DNA of 64,000 nt from Sideroxydans sp. (GTDB lineage Bacteria > Pseudomonadota > Gammaproteobacteria > Burkholderiales > Gallionellaceae), in the NCBI GenBank assembly GCA_027310665.1, contig DAIDAJ010000021.1, forward strand, positions 1 to 64,000, written 5' to 3'. Both the position numbers and the translations under genes were made by a program. The notes under the pieces are model-generated. The model was not told the DNA's origin. It saw only the letters and a program-made list of their open reading frames with translations, and searched no databases. Positions 7,963 to 16,777 of the stretch are shown here, piece after piece; positions within the stretch are counted from its first letter, which is position 1, and each line of letters begins with the position of its first letter.

Positions 7963-8616
7963 ATGAGTCGAGCAGGCGGAGTCATCAGCCTGTTGGCGAT
8001 CGTGTCGCTGACTGCCTGTGTGCCGCCGCCGTCCACCAGTATCAAAGAGCCGTTGACGGCACGCCCTGCCCCGCTTCCCGTGGTGCCGAATAACGAGGGT
8101 GCGATCTACATGGCGGGCGTGAACGATCATCCGATGTTCGAGGACTTGCGCCCGCGCCATGTCGGCGACGTGCTCATCGTCAACATCGTCGAAACGACCG
8201 CGGCTTCCGGCAAATCGGGGCATGACGACACCAATACCGGCAGTCTTGCCGTGACCGCCCCGTCGCTGACCGGGTTGACCGGCGGTGTAGCGGGCAGCAG
8301 CGGCGTCAAGTCGGGCAGCGCAAGCGATAGTTCGGGGAGCAATTCCTTTACGGGTGCCATCACCGTGACGGTGACCGAGGTGTTGCCCAACGGCAATCTG
8401 CGCGTTGCGGGCGAGAAGCAGGTGTCCATCAAATATGCCCAGGAATATGTGCGCTTTTCCGGTGTGGTGAATCCGGCCACGATCAGCGGCAGCTACACGG
8501 TGCAATCGACCCAGGTGGCCGATGTGCATGTCGAATACAAGGGCGCGAACAGCATCGACACTTCGGCGGTGCTCAGCATGTTCAACCGCATCTTCTATTC
8601 AGTGTTGCCGTTCTAA
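7963..8616 (+). CDS. flgH: FlgH, outer-membrane L-ring lipoprotein
   Basis: FlgH forms the L ring in the outer membrane. The ATG at 7963 is chosen because GGAGG at 7952-7956 precedes it and the product then starts with a lipoprotein signal, MSRAGGVISLLAIVSLTAC, with the lipobox LTAC. A longer in-frame ORF would read through the upstream palindromic element. The 217-residue protein has the FlgH features SIKEPLTARPAP, RPRHVGDVLIVNI, GNLRVAGEKQVSI, YVRFSGVVNPATI and TQVADVHVEYKG. The 131-nt gap to flgI holds another palindrome. Confidence 0.93.
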   Translation: MSRAGGVISLLAIVSLTACVPPPSTSIKEPLTARPAPLPVVPNNEGAIYMAGVNDHPMFEDLRPRHVGDVLIVNIVETTAASGKSGHDDTNTGSLAVTAPSLTGLTGGVAGSSGVKSGSASDSSGSNSFTGAITVTVTEVLPNGNLRVAGEKQVSIKYAQEYVRFSGVVNPATISGSYTVQSTQVADVHVEYKGANSIDTSAVLSMFNRIFYSVLPF

Positions 8617-8672
8617 CTGACATGGTGGCCACAACACATGTTCATGAAGGTTGCTGCCGACGTGCCAGTTCC

Positions 8673-8705
8673 CCCGCTCCTGCCCTCCCCAAGAGGGAGA
8701 GCGGG
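8673..8705. repeat. Palindromic REP-like element between flgH and flgI
   Basis: Nested arms CCCGCTC (8673-8679) with GAGCGGG (8699-8705), and CCCTC (8683-8687) with GAGGG (8693-8697), form a long imperfect hairpin. It belongs to the same C/G-rich family as the element between flgG and flgH. It could act as an mRNA-stabilising stem between cistrons. Confidence 0.6.
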
Positions 8706-8747
8706 ACCAGGAGTCGCTTTGCGACATGCAGTTAACGAGGTGAAATC

Positions 8748-9857
8748 ATGAATATCAGATCAATTGTCTTTGCCCTGTTGATGCTCGTTTCCCTGAGCGC
8801 GGCGGCGGAGCGCATCAAGGACCTCGCCACCGTGCTGGGCGTGCGCGAGAACCAGTTGATGGGTTACGGGCTGGTGGTCGGACTCGACGGCAGCGGCGAC
8901 ATGACCATGCAGACGCCGTTCACGGTGCAGAGCATCACCAACATGCTGTTGCAGATGGGCGTCAACATGCCGCCGGGCAGCAGTGCCATCATGATGCTGA
9001 AAAATGTCGCCGCGGTATCGGTGACGGCTTCACTGCCGCCCTTCTCGCGCCCCGGACAGACCATAGACATCACGGTTTCGTCCATCGGCAATGCCAAGAG
9101 CCTGCGCGGCGGCACGCTGCTGATGACGCCGCTGAAAGGCGCGGATGGGCAGGTGTATGCGATGGCGCAGGGAAATCTGCTGGTGAGCGGGGCGGGAGCG
9201 GCGGCGGCCGGTTCCAAGACGCAGATCAATCACTTGAGCGTGGGCCGCATCCCCGGCGGCGCAACCGTGGAACGCACGGTCCCGACGTTATTGGGGCAGG
9301 GCGATTACATCTATCTCGAATTGAATTCTGCAGACTTCACGACGGCGATGCGCCTGGCGGAAGTCATCGGCCATAACGTTGCGCCCGGCAATCCGGAAGT
9401 CGCGGCCGCTATGGATGCCCGCACCGTCCAGGTGAAGGCGCCGGAAGGCAGTGCACGCGTGGCGTTCATTTCGCAGATCGAGAATCTCGAAGTCGACGCG
9501 GCGGCGGGCAGCGCCAAGGTCATCGTCAATGCGCGCACCGGCTCGGTGGTCATGAACCAGCATGTCTCGCTCGACGATTGTGCCGTGGCGCACGGCAATC
9601 TCACGGTCGTGATCAACGCCGAGAATACAGTGAGCCAGCCCGCGCCGCTTTCGCAGGGACAAACGGTGGCCGTGACCAATGCCAACATCGAGATCAAGGC
9701 CGACAAGGGCAATCTGCTGCACCTGAAGCGCGGCGTGGATCTGAACGATGTGGTGAGGGCGCTCAATTCCATCGGCGCGACTCCGCAGGACATGCTGGCG
9801 ATCCTGCAGGCGATGAAGGCGGCCGGTGCGCTGCGCGCCGAACTTGAGGTGATCTAG
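8748..9857 (+). CDS. flgI: FlgI, periplasmic P-ring protein
   Basis: FlgI forms the P ring around the rod in the peptidoglycan layer. The 369-residue precursor has a signal peptide (residues 1-20, ending SAAA) and the highly conserved FlgI segments ERIKDLATVLGVRENQLMGY, GLVVGLDGSGD, FTVQSITNMLLQMGV, LKNVAAVSVTASLPPF, GQTIDITVSSIGNAKSLRGG, and a C-terminal DMLAILQAMKAAGAL. Length is typical. It is followed by flgJ after 11 nt. Confidence 0.95.
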   Translation: MNIRSIVFALLMLVSLSAAAERIKDLATVLGVRENQLMGYGLVVGLDGSGDMTMQTPFTVQSITNMLLQMGVNMPPGSSAIMMLKNVAAVSVTASLPPFSRPGQTIDITVSSIGNAKSLRGGTLLMTPLKGADGQVYAMAQGNLLVSGAGAAAAGSKTQINHLSVGRIPGGATVERTVPTLLGQGDYIYLELNSADFTTAMRLAEVIGHNVAPGNPEVAAAMDARTVQVKAPEGSARVAFISQIENLEVDAAAGSAKVIVNARTGSVVMNQHVSLDDCAVAHGNLTVVINAENTVSQPAPLSQGQTVAVTNANIEIKADKGNLLHLKRGVDLNDVVRALNSIGATPQDMLAILQAMKAAGALRAELEVI

Positions 9858-9868
9858 GTTCTGCGGTC

Positions 9869-10702
9869 ATGGCGATTTCCGGCACAGATATCGGCAGCCT
9901 GGCGATCGACGGCCAGAGTCTGAACAACCTGAAGCTGCAGGCCAAGCAGGCTCCGGATCAGGCGCTGAAGGCTGCGGCCAAACAATTCGAGGCCGTGTTC
10001 CTGGACATGATGCTGAAAAGCATGCGTGATGCGACACCGCAGGATGGCGCATTCGATAGCGAGCAGACCAGGATGTTCACCGGCATGCTCGATCAGCAGC
10101 TGGCACAGAGCATGGCATCGCACGGCGTCGGACTGGCCGAAGTCATGGTGAAGCAGCTCAGCCGCAACCAGCAGGCAAGCCCGACCGTTCCGTCTGCGAC
10201 TTTACCCGCGACCCCGCGTGCAATCCCTTCCGCGTACAAAGCCGATGTCCAGCAATCCTTTATCGACAAGTTGCGGGTGCCGGCCGAGCAGGCAAGCCGG
10301 AGTACCGGCGTTCCGGCGCATCTGATACTCGGGCAGGCTGCGCTGGAAAGCGGCTGGGGCAAGCGCGAGATCAAGATGGCGGACGGCAGCGATAGCCACA
10401 ACCTGTTCGGCATCAAGGCGGGCAAGGACTGGAAAGGCAAGGTGGCGGAAGTGACTACCACCGAATATCACGACGGCGTCGCGAGCCGGCAAGTACAGCG
10501 CTTTCGCGCGTACGGCTCCTATGCCGAGTCGTTCCAGGATTACGCAAGATTGCTGAACAGTGATCCGCGCTATTCCGGGGTGACGGGGCAGGGAGATGCC
10601 AAAGTCTTCGCGCAAGGGCTGCAACAGGCGGGATATGCGACCGACCCGCACTACGCTGACAAGCTGGCGGGCGTGATCGGCAGCATCAGCACGCGCGTCT
10701 AA
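9869..10702 (+). CDS. flgJ: FlgJ, rod cap and peptidoglycan hydrolase
   Basis: FlgJ caps the rod and cuts peptidoglycan so the rod can pass. The 277-residue protein has two parts: an N-terminal rod-binding domain (about 25-100) with AAKQFEAVFLDMMLKSMRDA and a C-terminal glucosaminidase domain (about 130-275) with HLILGQAALESGWGKREI, NLFGIKAG and FRAYGSYAESFQDYARLL. The Glu in ALESGWG is the expected catalytic acid. This fused two-domain form is typical of beta- and gammaproteobacteria. The TAA stop codon is part of the -35 box of the flgKL promoter. Confidence 0.94.
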   Translation: MAISGTDIGSLAIDGQSLNNLKLQAKQAPDQALKAAAKQFEAVFLDMMLKSMRDATPQDGAFDSEQTRMFTGMLDQQLAQSMASHGVGLAEVMVKQLSRNQQASPTVPSATLPATPRAIPSAYKADVQQSFIDKLRVPAEQASRSTGVPAHLILGQAALESGWGKREIKMADGSDSHNLFGIKAGKDWKGKVAEVTTTEYHDGVASRQVQRFRAYGSYAESFQDYARLLNSDPRYSGVTGQGDAKVFAQGLQQAGYATDPHYADKLAGVIGSISTRV

Positions 10703-10726
10703 AGTTTCTTGTCAATGTGCCGATAA
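10700..10726 (+). promoter_or_regulatory. Sigma-28 (FliA) promoter for flgKL
   Basis: TAAAGTTT (10700-10707), 11 nt, GCCGATAA (10719-10726) is an exact match to the FliA consensus. Its first three bases are the stop codon of flgJ. It lies 41 nt before flgK, which makes flgKL a late transcription unit in addition to any readthrough from flgB. Confidence 0.93.
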
Positions 10727-10767
10727 CCAGATTGTAGAGTTGAATAACGGCGGAAGGGTCTTGCGAT

Positions 10768-12693
10768 ATGGCTATATTCGGTATTTCAGTGAGCGCGCTC
10801 AATGCAGCCCAAGCAGGCCTTGCGACGACCTCGAATAACATCGCCAATGCCAATACGCCCGGCTATTCGCGGGAACAGATCGTCCAGACGCAGATGCTGC
10901 CGCAGAACACGGGCTCGGGATTCATGGGGCAGGGTGTCAGTGTGGCGACTGTGCAGAGACAATACGACCAGTTCCTGAGTGCACAGGTGCTGGCGGCGCA
11001 GACGCAATCGTCCAACCTGACGACGCAATTGGGATTGTCCCAGCAAGTAAGCAATCTGCTGGGTGATGCCACTGGCGGCTTGACGCCGACATTGCAGGAT
11101 TTCTTTACTGCGGCGAACGGTGTCGCCAATGCGCCCCAATCCGTACCCGCGCGGCAGGCCATGATCGGGAGCGCGCAGACGCTGGTGGGTCGTTTCCAGT
11201 CCCTGAGCCAGAATTTGAACCAGATTCGGGACGGCCTCAACGGGCAGATATCCAATAGCGTGACGCAAATCAACAGCTACGCGAGTCAGATCGCGACACT
11301 GAATGCACAGATTGTGCAGGCGCAGGCCAATAATCCGAATCAGCCGCCGAACGCGCTGCTGGATCAGCGCGATCAACTGGTCAATCAACTCAGCCAGCAG
11401 ATACGCGTATCGACCATCAGCCAGGGTGACGGGTCGATGAACGTGTATATCGGCAACGGCCAGGGGCTGGTCCTGGGGAACAAGACCATGGCGCTGCAGA
11501 CGGTCACGTCCTCCACCGATCCGACAGCGCTGGAAGTCGCCTATTCGAACAACGGTTCCGTGATCCCGATCCAGCAGAATTCCTTGCAGGGCGGAAACCT
11601 GGGCGGATACATCAGTTTCCGCCAGACTGTCCTCGACCCGGCCATCAATGCCTTGGGCCGCATCGCGATGGGTTTTGCCGATACCTTCAATCAGCAGCAG
11701 CAAAAAGGAACGGACCTGAACGGCGCGCTGGGGGCCAGCATGTTCACGACGGCAGTGCCGCGCGTGACGCCTTCCTCGTCCAATGTCGGCAACGGCGTGC
11801 TTACCGCGACCGTCAGCAGCACCTCGGCCCTGACCGGCCACGACTACAGCGTGCAGTTCGACGGTACCAACTATACCGTCTACGACACGACCTCGAATTC
11901 CGCAGTGCAATCGTTCACCCCGGCGCAGCTGGCAGCCGGACAAACGGTGACGGGTACCGGCATTACGCTCCAGCTGACCGCCGGTTCGGTGGCGAACGTT
12001 GCCGGCGACGCGTTCCTCGTGCGACCCACGGTCGACGGGGCGAGCAATATCGGACTCAACATCACCGACCCGGCCAAGATTGCGGCGTCCTCCCCCGTCG
12101 CCGCCAATGCGCCCACCACCAACCTGGGGACGGCCACCATCGCGCCCGCCAGCGTGACAGGCGGATTGCCGCTGAATGCGAATCTTCAACAACTGGTCAC
12201 GATTACATTCAACAATCCCCCCACGACGTTTAACGTGACGGGAACCGGAACCGGCAATCCGACCAATGTCGCCTATACGGCCGGAGCGACGATTTCCTAC
12301 AACGGATGGTCGACCCAGATCAGCGGTACTCCTTCTGCCGGTGACACTTTCACGGTCACGCAGAACACCAACGCCACCGCGGACGGCAGCAACATTCTGC
12401 AAATGGCTGCGTTGCAGACAGCCAATACGCTGGTCAACGGCACGACCAGCTATCAGGGCGCGTATGCACAGCTGATCGCCCAGGTGGGTACGCAGACCAG
12501 CCAGCTGACTTCCACCAGCCAGGCGCAGGCGAGTCTGTTGACCCAGGTGACCAACTCGCAGCAGGCGGTTTCGGGTGTCAATCTGGATGAGGAGGCGGCC
12601 AACCTGTTGCGCTATCAGCAAGCCTACCAGGCGGCTGGCAAGGCGATGCAGATCGCCAATACCATGTTCGACACCATTCTGAATCTGAAGTAG
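10768..12693 (+). CDS. flgK: FlgK, hook-filament junction protein 1
   Basis: FlgK joins the hook to FlgL and the filament. The 641-residue protein has the conserved N-terminus (ALNAAQAGLATTSNNIANAN, residues 10-29; NTPGYSREQI) and the C-terminal SGVNLDEEAANLLRYQQAYQ with AGKAMQIANTMFDTILNL. The middle includes Thr/Ala-rich variable domains and the segment GDTFTVTQNTNATADGSNIL, typical of FlgK. It is longer than enteric FlgK (about 550), with the extra length in the exposed centre. It depends on FlgN for export. Confidence 0.94.
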   Translation: MAIFGISVSALNAAQAGLATTSNNIANANTPGYSREQIVQTQMLPQNTGSGFMGQGVSVATVQRQYDQFLSAQVLAAQTQSSNLTTQLGLSQQVSNLLGDATGGLTPTLQDFFTAANGVANAPQSVPARQAMIGSAQTLVGRFQSLSQNLNQIRDGLNGQISNSVTQINSYASQIATLNAQIVQAQANNPNQPPNALLDQRDQLVNQLSQQIRVSTISQGDGSMNVYIGNGQGLVLGNKTMALQTVTSSTDPTALEVAYSNNGSVIPIQQNSLQGGNLGGYISFRQTVLDPAINALGRIAMGFADTFNQQQQKGTDLNGALGASMFTTAVPRVTPSSSNVGNGVLTATVSSTSALTGHDYSVQFDGTNYTVYDTTSNSAVQSFTPAQLAAGQTVTGTGITLQLTAGSVANVAGDAFLVRPTVDGASNIGLNITDPAKIAASSPVAANAPTTNLGTATIAPASVTGGLPLNANLQQLVTITFNNPPTTFNVTGTGTGNPTNVAYTAGATISYNGWSTQISGTPSAGDTFTVTQNTNATADGSNILQMAALQTANTLVNGTTSYQGAYAQLIAQVGTQTSQLTSTSQAQASLLTQVTNSQQAVSGVNLDEEAANLLRYQQAYQAAGKAMQIANTMFDTILNLK

Positions 12694-12702
12694 GAGTAGG
12701 CC

Positions 12703-14127
12703 ATGCGGATCAGTACCAGCACCATCTATAGCTCGAACGTTTCCAACATGAACAATCTTGAGGCTCAGATTGCTCAGACCCAGCAACAGATTTCGACCGG
12801 GAACCGCATCCAGTCGCCTGCAGACGATCCCGTCGCCGCGGCACGCATCATCGAGCTCAATCAGGCCAATTCGGTGAACACCCAATATGGCACCAACAAT
12901 ACTGCCGCGCAAAATACCCTTTCATTGTCGGAGAACGTCCTGCAAAGTGTGACGACGCTGTTGCAGAGCGTGAAGTCGACGGCAGTGAATGCGGCAAACG
13001 GGGTGCTGACCACCTCCGACCGTCAATCGCTGGCGACGAGCTTGCAGGGCCAGTTGCAGGAACTGATGGGGCTGGCAAACAGCACGGACGGAACCGGCAA
13101 TTATCTTTTTTCGGGTTCAAAAGGCAACACGCAGCCCTTTGTGAATACCGCTGCCGGTGTTGTCTATCAGGGAGACAGTTTGCAGCGCAACATGCAGGTG
13201 AGTCCGACAAGACAGATCGCGAGCACCGATGTGGGCACGGATATCTTCATGAAAGTCAGAAACGGGAACGGTACGTTCACGGCTGCTCCCGGCCTGACCA
13301 TGAGTATCGGTGCAAACATAGCCGTGGGGGCAACAACGGTGACGGTGCCCAATACCGGCGGTCTGGTAGCGGGCATGCCGATCACCGGAGGCGGATTCCC
13401 GGCCGGGACAACCGTCGCCAGCATTACAGATGCAACGCACTTTGTTGCATCCAGCCCGGCAACGACAGCCACCGCTGCCGGGCAGTCCATCCAGTTTGCC
13501 AATGCAGGCACCGGAACAGGAATTATCACCCCCGGTGCGGTGATCAATCCTGCGCTGTACAACAATAATACTTACCAGTTGTCGTTCAGCGTGACCGGTG
13601 GGGTCACGACCTATTCCGTGACCGACGTGACCAATCCCGCCGCGCCTGTCCCCGTTGCCGGGCAGACCAACGTTGCCTACACCAGCGGCAACGCCATCAA
13701 TTTCAATGGCATCCAGGTCCAGATGAGCGGGGCGCCTGCGAACGGCGATGTGTTCAGCGTTTCGCCTAGCGCCAACCAGAGTATCTTTGGTACCTTGTCC
13801 AGCCTGATCAATACATTGAACTCCCCGGCCGCCCCGGGTGGCACTTCCTTCAACCAAAGCGTGAATGACGCACTGGGGAACATCGATCAGAGCCTGAATA
13901 ATGTCCTGACCGTCCGCGCATCCATGGGCTCCCGCCTGAACGAACTGACTGCACTGCAAAACACGGTCAGCCAGCAGGGACTGCAATACCAGCAGACGCT
14001 GACGTCCATCCAAGGGACGGACTACAACAAGGCCATCAGCGACCTGACCCAGCAACATACGGCCTTGCAGGCTGCGCAACAGTCTTTCGCGGCGATATCC
14101 AAGTTGTCGTTGTTCAACTACCTGTAA
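12703..14127 (+). CDS. flgL: FlgL, hook-filament junction protein 2
   Basis: FlgL links FlgK to flagellin. The 474-residue protein starts MRISTSTIYSSNVSNMNNLE, has the flagellin-like helix with QQISTGNRIQSPADDPVAAA, and the C-terminal RASMGSRLNELTALQN and DYNKAISDLTQQHTALQAAQ segments. It is longer than the usual 300-420 residues. The extra length includes an insert at about residues 195-266 with GLVAGMPITGGGFPAGTTVASI, close in pattern to the insert in FlgE. Transcription ends at the hairpin at 14146-14176. Confidence 0.92.
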   Translation: MRISTSTIYSSNVSNMNNLEAQIAQTQQQISTGNRIQSPADDPVAAARIIELNQANSVNTQYGTNNTAAQNTLSLSENVLQSVTTLLQSVKSTAVNAANGVLTTSDRQSLATSLQGQLQELMGLANSTDGTGNYLFSGSKGNTQPFVNTAAGVVYQGDSLQRNMQVSPTRQIASTDVGTDIFMKVRNGNGTFTAAPGLTMSIGANIAVGATTVTVPNTGGLVAGMPITGGGFPAGTTVASITDATHFVASSPATTATAAGQSIQFANAGTGTGIITPGAVINPALYNNNTYQLSFSVTGGVTTYSVTDVTNPAAPVPVAGQTNVAYTSGNAINFNGIQVQMSGAPANGDVFSVSPSANQSIFGTLSSLINTLNSPAAPGGTSFNQSVNDALGNIDQSLNNVLTVRASMGSRLNELTALQNTVSQQGLQYQQTLTSIQGTDYNKAISDLTQQHTALQAAQQSFAAISKLSLFNYL

Positions 14128-14145
14128 GCTATTTCTGTTTCGCTG

Positions 14146-14176
14146 CGGCGCGCAATATTTTGCGCGCCGTTGCTTT
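14146..14176 (+). terminator. Rho-independent terminator after flgL
   Basis: The perfect 9-bp stem CGGCGCGCA/TGCGCGCCG (14146-14154 and 14161-14169) with a 6-nt loop is followed by TTGCTTTTTTA. It lies 18 nt after the flgL stop. Confidence 0.88.
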
Positions 14177-14391
14177 TTTATGCGTTGAAATGACGCCGAA
14201 CCGGTACCTGAATCATGCGGTCGATTGATGAATGCAATCTAGATTCTGGAATTGCGGGAGGCAAGCCGTCAAACCACCGCTACCCCGGGGCAGTGCTGAC
14301 TGCCGCGCGGCCCGGTGCGGTTAGAATGCGCATACGGGACCGGAAATGCCGCGGTTCTGATTGCCCTTAACCCAGCCGAACCGTTGTGGCC

Positions 14392-15807
14392 ATGACAAAT
14401 AAGGAACGTACGGAAGCCGAAGCACTTTTCTTTCAGGGCATACGCTGCATGGAAGCCGGCGACATTGCCGGAGCCGAGACCTGCTTCAGGCAAGCAGTGC
14501 AGATTTTGCCTGACTTTGCCGAGGCATACGCCAACCTGGGCCTGACGCTGGACAAGAAACTTGATACGGATGCTGCCGAAATCTGTTATCGACGTTCCAT
14601 CGAGCTTAACCCGGCCTATTCGCAGACCCATCTGAATCTTGGCGTGCTCTGCGCAAGCAAGAAACGCTTCGCAGAAGCGGAAGCGGCCTATGAGCGCGCA
14701 ATCGCGCTTGATCCGGGTTCCCCGGTCGGCTGGTCGAATCTGGGTGTGCTCTATGCCTGCATGAAACGGGAAGCAGAGGCGGAACAATGCTATCGCAGAG
14801 CGCTGTCCCTGAATGATTCCCATAGAGCGGCGCGTTTCAACTTCAGCTATCTGCTGTTGCGTCAGGGCCGGTTCAAGGAAGGCTGGGAGTGCCTGGAGGC
14901 GCGCAATTGGCATACCGCACTGGTTGCGCAACTCGGTTGCCCGCGCTGGCAGGGCGAAGCGGTTGCCGGCAAATCCATCCTGATCGTCTATGAGGCCGGC
15001 CACGGCGATGTGATCCAGTTCTGCCGCTATGCGGACGTGCTGAAGGCGCAGGGTGCCGCAGCGATCACCATGGTTTGCCACCCGCCCCTGAAGGCGCTGC
15101 TGCAAGGATTGGCAAGCGTGGATGCCGTGGTTTCCTTCGTCGAGAAGATACCGGCATCCGGCTGGGATTTCTGGATGCCGCTGCTGAGCATTCCGTACCA
15201 TTGCAAGACTGATATCGACACCATCCCGGCGAGGATTCCCTACCTGGCAGCGCCGCCCGGCCTGATGGAAAAGTGGGCCGCACTATTGCCGGCAAGCGGC
15301 ATCCGTGTCGGCCTGGTGTGGAAGGGAAGCACACAATTCGAGAACGATGCGGACCGGTCACTTCCCTCGCTTGATGTACTCGCCCCTTTGGGAACGGTCG
15401 CCGATGTGAGCTTTATCAGCCTGCAGAAGGGGGCGGGCGAAGACGAAGCGATGCAGCCACCCGACGGTTTGCATCTCACCCACATTGGCTCGCAGCTGAG
15501 CGACTTTGCCGATACCGCTGCCGCCGTGATGAATCTCGATCTGGTCATCTGTGTCGACACGGCGGTGGCGCATCTGGCGGGAGCGCTCGGAAAGCCGTGC
15601 TGGATATTGCTGCCGAATTACAAGACAGACTGGCGCTGGCTGGCCGAACGCACGGACTCGCCATGGTATCCCGGTAACGTGCGCTTGTTTCGCCAACCGG
15701 CGACAGGCGACTGGGATTCCGTCGTTGCCGAGGTGGCCGCCGCGTTGGAGCAGTGGAAGCATAAACTGATCTCAAGTACGGCAACCCGGCAAATGGCGAA
15801 TCCCTGA
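14392..15807 (+). CDS. TPR protein with C-terminal glycosyltransferase-9-like domain
   Basis: The N-terminal half (about residues 5-170) is a row of tetratricopeptide repeats, visible as repeated patterns such as AEAYANLGLTLDKKLDTDAA, THLNLGVLCASKKRFAEAEA and WSNLGVLYACMKREAEAEQC. The C-terminal half (about 190-450) has the look of GT-B glycosyltransferases of the heptosyltransferase type: ILIVYEAGHGDVIQFCRY, RVGLVWKGSTQFEND, and LVICVDTAVAHLAGALGKPC. It follows the flgL terminator on the same strand. Proteins of this kind near flagellar genes are candidates for flagellin glycosylation, but that is inference. The start could be GTG 14386 or ATG 14392; neither has a strong ribosome-binding site. 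Confidence 0.7.
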   Translation: MTNKERTEAEALFFQGIRCMEAGDIAGAETCFRQAVQILPDFAEAYANLGLTLDKKLDTDAAEICYRRSIELNPAYSQTHLNLGVLCASKKRFAEAEAAYERAIALDPGSPVGWSNLGVLYACMKREAEAEQCYRRALSLNDSHRAARFNFSYLLLRQGRFKEGWECLEARNWHTALVAQLGCPRWQGEAVAGKSILIVYEAGHGDVIQFCRYADVLKAQGAAAITMVCHPPLKALLQGLASVDAVVSFVEKIPASGWDFWMPLLSIPYHCKTDIDTIPARIPYLAAPPGLMEKWAALLPASGIRVGLVWKGSTQFENDADRSLPSLDVLAPLGTVADVSFISLQKGAGEDEAMQPPDGLHLTHIGSQLSDFADTAAAVMNLDLVICVDTAVAHLAGALGKPCWILLPNYKTDWRWLAERTDSPWYPGNVRLFRQPATGDWDSVVAEVAAALEQWKHKLISSTATRQMANP

Positions 15808-15819
15808 TTTTGAAATGCG

Positions 15820-16608
15820 CTAAAAGTATGAATAAAGCATCAATCCGAAGCCACTGTCTGGACTCGCGTCAGAAAATCCCTTGAGCACATAGCCGCGTAT
15901 ATTCAGATTGTCGTCTATGCTGTGGTTCATATACACGGTCAATTCCTTTTGTTCCGGAATACTTGCTGCAATTCTCTGGGACAAAAAGTATTGAATGCCG
16001 GTATGTGTTTCATCAGTGAATCTGTAATCACCGCCAACGGTTCCATAGGTCACATTATTCAGCGCAAGTCCGGCTGGGCTGCCCAGAATCTCATAGCCCA
16101 GCGAACCCATCGGGGTGAATCTACCCAATTGCTGGTATAGATCAACTTGGGCCGCATAGTCATTTTGACCCGTGCCAAGATAGGTGTCGGCAGTGCCGAA
16201 TTTGATCTTGCCGGTCAAGTCGACACGGGGGGAGCTCTCGCTTCCGGCGGCGATATTGTAAGTTGTGGATGCACTGACATCGCCCAGGCCGGAGTGCGTG
16301 GTGCTTCCGGCCGTGGTCGTTCGCGTGCTTTTCGAACGAAGGCCATTGGGCAGCACTCCCCCGGGGCCGGTGATCTGGATGTATGGCACGGTCAGCTTGA
16401 ACGTCCAAGGCCCGGTCCTGTACATCCCCTGAACCGGGATGATGAGCATGCTGGTGTCGGCGGCGAGACCGTAATTCCCCGAGCTGTAGTCAAACCCTGC
16501 GCCCAGACTGAAATCGTCACCATTGACTGCATATGCGCCGTGATAAGCCAGCGCAGCGACGTTGCTCAATGTGCTCGCCAGAATTACCGTCAGAAGTCTG
16601 GTTTTCAT
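15820..16608 (-). CDS. Outer-membrane beta-barrel protein of unknown substrate
   Basis: The 262-residue product starts with a signal peptide (MKTRLLTVILASTLSNVAALA). The start at 16608 is chosen because AAGGCAGG precedes it; a longer reading has no such site. The mature part is rich in alternating aromatic and polar residues with many Gly and Thr, and ends in Phe (LMLYSYF), the classical C-terminal signal for BAM-dependent outer-membrane proteins. Segments such as WTFKLTVPYIQITGPGG, DLTGKIKFGTADTYLGTGQ and YFLSQRIAASIP resemble transporter-type barrels related to phenol-degradation (MetA) families. No substrate can be deduced. Confidence 0.7.
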   Translation of the reverse strand: MKTRLLTVILASTLSNVAALAYHGAYAVNGDDFSLGAGFDYSSGNYGLAADTSMLIIPVQGMYRTGPWTFKLTVPYIQITGPGGVLPNGLRSKSTRTTTAGSTTHSGLGDVSASTTYNIAAGSESSPRVDLTGKIKFGTADTYLGTGQNDYAAQVDLYQQLGRFTPMGSLGYEILGSPAGLALNNVTYGTVGGDYRFTDETHTGIQYFLSQRIAASIPEQKELTVYMNHSIDDNLNIRGYVLKGFSDASPDSGFGLMLYSYF

Positions 16609-16777
16609 TTCCTGCCTTCTTTCTGGTTGTTGGAAAATGGTCTGCGGCATTTGAATTCGAATCCGCGGCAGAAATGTCAGCCGCCCCGCCAGCATTCAGC
16701 AAGGTGGCCAACATGCCTCAACTTGGGACCGCGCCGAAGCGCGTCTACGCGGGCCGATTTCCAGAATGCCGCTTCTT

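Noticed and set aside
10786..12912. 708-codon minus-strand ORF opposite flgK
   Set aside because: Shadow frame; the plus-strand FlgK reading has full family motifs.
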